From NCBI GenBank assembly GCA_029263435.1, contig JAJCXL010000571.1, positions 1-7,615 on the forward strand: a DNA stretch of 7,615 bases. Direction: 5' to 3'. Source of the DNA: Acidobacteriota bacterium. GTDB lineage: Bacteria; Acidobacteriota; Vicinamibacteria; Marinacidobacterales; SMYC01. A program made the translations under genes and the position numbers. Below are positions 5,085 through 7,615 of this stretch, piece by piece. Under the pieces are notes generated by a model. The model made no database searches, had not been told where the DNA came from, and was given only the letters and a program-made list of their open reading frames with translations. The number at the start of each line of letters is the position of its first letter. The first letter of the stretch is position 1.

Positions 5085-7061
5085 CTACTTCTTTACATAC
5101 TTTTTGAGCGCCTTTGGCCCGACCTCGGCGCCGTAGATGTTGCCCTTCGCGTCGACCGTTACGCCTTCGGCCGCGCTCGTTGCCGAGTTGTCCTGATCCG
5201 GCTCGGGATCGGGAATGAACTGGGTCACGAAGCCGGTGCGGGCGCTTCCGATGCGGATGCCTCGCTTCCAGCCGGGATTGCGCCGGTCATTCGACTCAGA
5301 GTCGGTCGAGTAGAGCGTGTCGGTCTCGTCGATGAACAACCCGCTCGGCCGTCCGAACTGGGTCCAAGTGTCGAGGTGCTCGCCGCCTTGGTCGAAGATT
5401 TGGATCCGGCTATTGCCGCGGTCTCCGACGAACAAGCGGCCGCGTGAGTCCATCGCGAGGGCGTGAGGATCGCGAAACTGCCCATCCTCGGAGCCCATCG
5501 ACCCCCACTCTTTAATAAAGGTACCGTCGCTCTCGAACTTCACGATTCGGTTGTTGCCGGTGGCGTCGTGTCCGTCCGCGACGAAGATGTCGCCGTTCGG
5601 TGCCACGAGCACGTCCGAGGGCTTGTTGAACGTGTCGGGACCGTCGCCGGCGACGCCTTTCTTGCCCAGCGTCATCATCAGCTCGCCGTCGGGGCTGAAC
5701 TTGTAGATGACATGTCCCCAGCCGTCAGGGACCGGTGCGTAGCCGACCGCGTCCGCGACCCAGACGTTGCCGTCCGCGTCCACGAACATGCCGTGGGGCC
5801 ACGCGATCATGCCGGAGCCGAAACTCTTGACGACGTTGCCGGAACTATCGAAGAGTAATATCGGATCGTCGTCGCTCTCGACGCACAGGTTCGCGCCGCA
5901 GCGCTCACCCACCCAGATGTGGTTGCCGTCCTTGGCGGTGTAGATCGCGCTCAACGCACCCCAGGTCCGCCCGTCGGGCAGCTTGGCCCAGTCAGACACC
6001 GTCCGGTACGGGTTGGGCGCGTCGTTTTGCGCCGTGGCTGGAACGGACATCGTTCTCTTGACGTATTTCTTGAGAGCGCGTGGCCCGACCTCCGCGCCGT
6101 AGATGTTGCCGTCCTTGTCGATGGCGACGCCCTCCGCAGCGGTCGTGCCTGCGTTGTCCGGGTCCGGCTCGGGGTCGGGGATGAAAGCGGTGACGAAGCC
6201 GGTCTTGGCATCGCCGATGCGAATGCCTCTCGCGAAGCCCGGGTTGTAGCCCCAAGTTCGATTGGACTCGGAGTCCGCGACGTACAAGACGTCGTTGTCG
6301 TCGATGAACAAACCGCTCGGTCGCCCGAAGGCGGTATAGGTCTTCAAGTACTCGCCGTCTTGCGAGAAGATCTGAATTCGGGCGTTCGCCCGATCTCCCA
6401 CGAACAACCGGCCCTGTGAGTCCATGGCCAGCGCGTGGGGGTCCCGAAACTCTCCGGCTTCCTCGCCGGTCGTGCCCCAGCTCTTGATGAACGTTCCGTC
6501 GCTCCGGTACTTGAGCACCCGATTGTTGCCGAGGGCGCCATGACCGTCGACGACGAAGATGTCTCCGTTCGGCGCGACCAACACGTCTGACGGTTGGTTG
6601 AGCTCATCGTTGCCGCTTCCTGCAACCCCGGCCTTGCCCAGGCTCATCAAGAGCTTTCCGTCCGGGGTGAACTTATGGACTTGATGCCCTTTGCCTTTGT
6701 TGCCGCGCGCGTCGGCGACCCACACATTGTTCTCGGCGTCGACGTAGATCCCGTGAGGCCAGACAATCATTCCGGCCCCGAAGCTCTTGAGGAGATTGCC
6801 TTGGGGGTCGAAGAGCAACACCGAGTCGAGGTCGTCTTTGCCGACACAGCTATTCGCCCCGCAGCGCTCCGCCACCCAGATGTTGCCGCTTCCGTCGCGC
6901 GCGGGATACACCGCACTCGTCGCACCCCAGCTGCGGCCTTCGGGCATCTCGGCCCATCCGCTCACGGTGAGATACGGGTTCGGCGCGTGGTTTTGCGCTT
7001 GCGCAGAAACGGCTGTGAGCGCGAGGAGCACAACCCAACCTAGTTGACACACACGATTCAT
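5085..7061 (-). CDS. Doubled NHL-repeat protein resembling peptidyl-alpha-hydroxyglycine amidating lyase
   Basis: The 658-residue protein has a signal peptide (about 1-22, MNRVCQLGWVVLLALTAVSA) and two homologous beta-propeller domains, residues 24-335 and 346-657, each the size of a whole single-domain homologue. Each copy carries ERCGAN (Arg66, Arg387), WPHG (His103, His423), PSDVLVAPNGDIFV then DGH (His174, His498), and FRDPHALAMDS (His209, His533). The order matches peptidylglycine alpha-amidating lyase (PAL): a catalytic Arg, two of three zinc His and an NSRI-like strand. PAL's catalytic Tyr is replaced by His and its third zinc His by Glu310/Glu632, so lyase activity is not assured. Such proteins are often called NHL repeat proteins in bacteria. 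The linker RTMSVPATAQ looks like the end of a second signal peptide, implying fusion of two tandem genes. Start: ATG at 7061, with AGGGAG 8 bases upstream, rather than GTG at 7070. Confidence 0.85.
   Translation of the reverse strand: MNRVCQLGWVVLLALTAVSAQAQNHAPNPYLTVSGWAEMPEGRSWGATSAVYPARDGSGNIWVAERCGANSCVGKDDLDSVLLFDPQGNLLKSFGAGMIVWPHGIYVDAENNVWVADARGNKGKGHQVHKFTPDGKLLMSLGKAGVAGSGNDELNQPSDVLVAPNGDIFVVDGHGALGNNRVLKYRSDGTFIKSWGTTGEEAGEFRDPHALAMDSQGRLFVGDRANARIQIFSQDGEYLKTYTAFGRPSGLFIDDNDVLYVADSESNRTWGYNPGFARGIRIGDAKTGFVTAFIPDPEPDPDNAGTTAAEGVAIDKDGNIYGAEVGPRALKKYVKRTMSVPATAQNDAPNPYRTVSDWAKLPDGRTWGALSAIYTAKDGNHIWVGERCGANLCVESDDDPILLFDSSGNVVKSFGSGMIAWPHGMFVDADGNVWVADAVGYAPVPDGWGHVIYKFSPDGELMMTLGKKGVAGDGPDTFNKPSDVLVAPNGDIFVADGHDATGNNRIVKFESDGTFIKEWGSMGSEDGQFRDPHALAMDSRGRLFVGDRGNSRIQIFDQGGEHLDTWTQFGRPSGLFIDETDTLYSTDSESNDRRNPGWKRGIRIGSARTGFVTQFIPDPEPDQDNSATSAAEGVTVDAKGNIYGAEVGPKALKKYVKK
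5091..6026 (-). repeat. Internal duplication, C-terminal copy
   Basis: This encodes residues 346-657 of the doubled NHL protein and pairs with 6057-6992. Both copies are 936 bases long and align end to end with only small compensating insertions, such as APVPDG at about residues 442-447 in this copy. By eye the proteins are roughly 70% identical, and the DNA stretch I compared is about three quarters identical, so the duplication is old rather than an assembly artefact. Confidence 0.85.
6057..6992 (-). repeat. Internal duplication, N-terminal copy
   Basis: This encodes residues 24-335 of the doubled NHL protein, from NHAPNPY to ALKKYVK. It is homologous over its full length to 5091-6026. The best conserved part is the end of each copy (FGRPSGLFID, FIPDPEPD, GNIYGAEVGP, ALKKYVK), which in the second copy is also the protein's natural C-terminus. 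Confidence 0.85.
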
Positions 7062-7069
7062 CGAGTCCA

Positions 7070-7075
7070 CTCCCT
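7070..7075 (-). promoter_or_regulatory. Ribosome binding site that fixes the start of the NHL protein
   Basis: The minus strand reads AGGGAG followed by 8 bases and the ATG at 7061. For the in-frame GTG at 7070 this site overlaps the start codon and could not serve, so the ATG is the better start. Confidence 0.65.
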
Positions 7076-7102
7076 AACACATGAAAAAAGGTTCATTGGG
7101 AC

Positions 7103-7143
7103 GGGTAGATTACACGTTTGATGTTGTTTTGTGTAACCTGTCC
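7103..7143. promoter_or_regulatory. Near-symmetric divergent promoter or operator
   Basis: Arms at 7103-7115 and 7131-7143 match as an inverted repeat at 10 of 13 positions, with a 15-base AT-rich centre. On the minus strand GTTACA (7132-7137) and TGTAAT (7109-7114) are 17 bases apart, matching -35 and -10 at 4 of 6 and 5 of 6. On the plus strand ATTACA (7109-7114) and TGTAAC (7132-7137) match at 4 of 6 each, with the same spacing. Starts would fall near 7102 (-) and 7144 (+), giving leaders of about 40 and 28 bases to the NHL and M20 genes. The same symmetry could instead be a dimeric regulator's site. Confidence 0.45.
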
Positions 7144-7171
7144 GAGACCTTATGAATAGCGAGGACGTACG

Positions 7172-7615
7172 ATGCGCACGTTGACCCTACTTCTGACCCT
7201 TTCGCTTTCGAATGCCGTCTCTGCTCAAATCGCCGAGCCTGATTGGGCGAGTCTCGAAGACGAGACCATGCGGCACTTTCAGGCGCTCTTGCGCTTCGAC
7301 ACCACCGACCCACCAGGGCGCGAGCTCGAGGCCGCCAACTACATCAAAGAGGTCTTCGAAGCGGAGGGCATCCCGGTGGAGATGTTCGCGTTGGAGTCGC
7401 ATCGGCCCAACGTGGTGGCGCGGCTTAAGGGTAACGGTAGCAAAGAGCCGCTTCTCATCATGGCTCACACCGATACCGTCAATGTCGATCCCGCCAAGTG
7501 GACGTTTCCGCCGTTCAGCGCGACGCGCGATGGAGGCTATGTCTACGCCCGCGGGGCGGTGGACGACAAAGACAATGTCGCCGCGGCGATGATGGTCATG
7601 CTCGAGCTCAAGCGC
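7172..7615 (+). CDS. Secreted M20-family zinc metallopeptidase, 3' end outside the window
   Basis: The frame is open from the ATG at 7172 to the end of the window, giving 148 visible residues. GAGGA at 7161-7165 lies 6 bases upstream of the ATG. Residues 1-18 form a signal peptide (MRTLTLLLTLSLSNAVSA). The mature part begins as M20 peptidases do (ALLRFDTTDPPG at 38-49, LEAANYIKEVFEAEGI at 52-67). It then has the metal motif LIMAHTDTVNVDPAKW with zinc ligand His99 and catalytic-region Asp101, and YARGAVDDKDN with Asp131, the usual metal-bridging residue. M20 enzymes are di-zinc exopeptidases or amidohydrolases removing amino acids from peptides or acyl conjugates; secreted members act in the periplasm or outside. 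The catalytic Glu-Glu and later ligands lie beyond the window, so exact specificity (carboxypeptidase, dipeptidase, acylase) is undetermined. It is divergent from the NHL gene and shares its control region. Confidence 0.9.
   Translation, partial: MRTLTLLLTLSLSNAVSAQIAEPDWASLEDETMRHFQALLRFDTTDPPGRELEAANYIKEVFEAEGIPVEMFALESHRPNVVARLKGNGSKEPLLIMAHTDTVNVDPAKWTFPPFSATRDGGYVYARGAVDDKDNVAAAMMVMLELKR

Noticed and set aside
6048..6050. Internal ATG that could start the second NHL domain as a separate protein
   Set aside because: The frame is continuous from the first domain, no good ribosome site stands before it, and it would lack a signal peptide. It is better read as a relic of the fused gene.
5463..7047. 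Several plus-strand open frames opposite the doubled NHL gene
   Set aside because: They repeat in parallel in both halves because the gene beneath is duplicated. Their Val/Gly/Asp-rich translations have no motif of their own.
7212..7592. A 126-residue plus-strand frame near the right edge
   Set aside because: It is out of frame with the M20 peptidase, whose signal peptide, HTD and GAVDDKD motifs are in the frame starting at 7172.

Overview
The window is a GC-rich, tightly packed chromosomal stretch with seven genes. No tRNA, rRNA, insertion sequence, phage gene or CRISPR array was seen. Four genes encode probable exported proteins: a PEP-CTERM-like protein, a gamma-glutamyltransferase homologue, an NHL/amidating-lyase-like beta-propeller and an M20 peptidase. 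A PEP-CTERM-type sorting tail and periplasmic-type enzymes point to a Gram-negative environmental bacterium. Acidobacteriota, Myxococcota or Gemmatimonadota are my best guesses. That is inference from gene content only, because the window has no phylogenetic marker.

Layout, left to right. At 2-481 (+) is the 3' part of a DUF1579-like gene. One base later, at 483-1034 (+), is a DUF4199-like membrane protein, probably translationally coupled to it. This pair meets a convergent PEP-CTERM-like gene (1031-1699, -), and the two stop codons share a CTAG. Upstream of that gene lies a gamma-glutamyltransferase-family gene (1821-3617, -). A divergent control region (3618-3718) separates it from a fold-type I PLP aminotransferase (3719-5062, +). 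Next is a convergent gene for a doubled NHL/peptidylglycine-lyase-like protein (5085-7061, -). A second divergent control region (7062-7171) leads to the start of a secreted M20 metallopeptidase (7172 to the window end, +).

How the genes might work together is inference. A secreted GGT-family hydrolase, a secreted M20 peptidase, a secreted amidating-lyase-like propeller and a cytoplasmic aminotransferase would fit uptake and catabolism of peptides or amino-acid conjugates. However, the genes are not one operon, and the GGT homologue seems to lack the residues that bind the gamma-glutamyl group, so its substrate is open. The points most worth a second look are three. The propeller is an in-frame fusion of two homologous copies and retains a scar of the second signal peptide. 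The GGT homologue keeps the catalytic threonine but has a remodelled substrate pocket. The promoter at 7103-7143 is close to symmetric and could fire in both directions.
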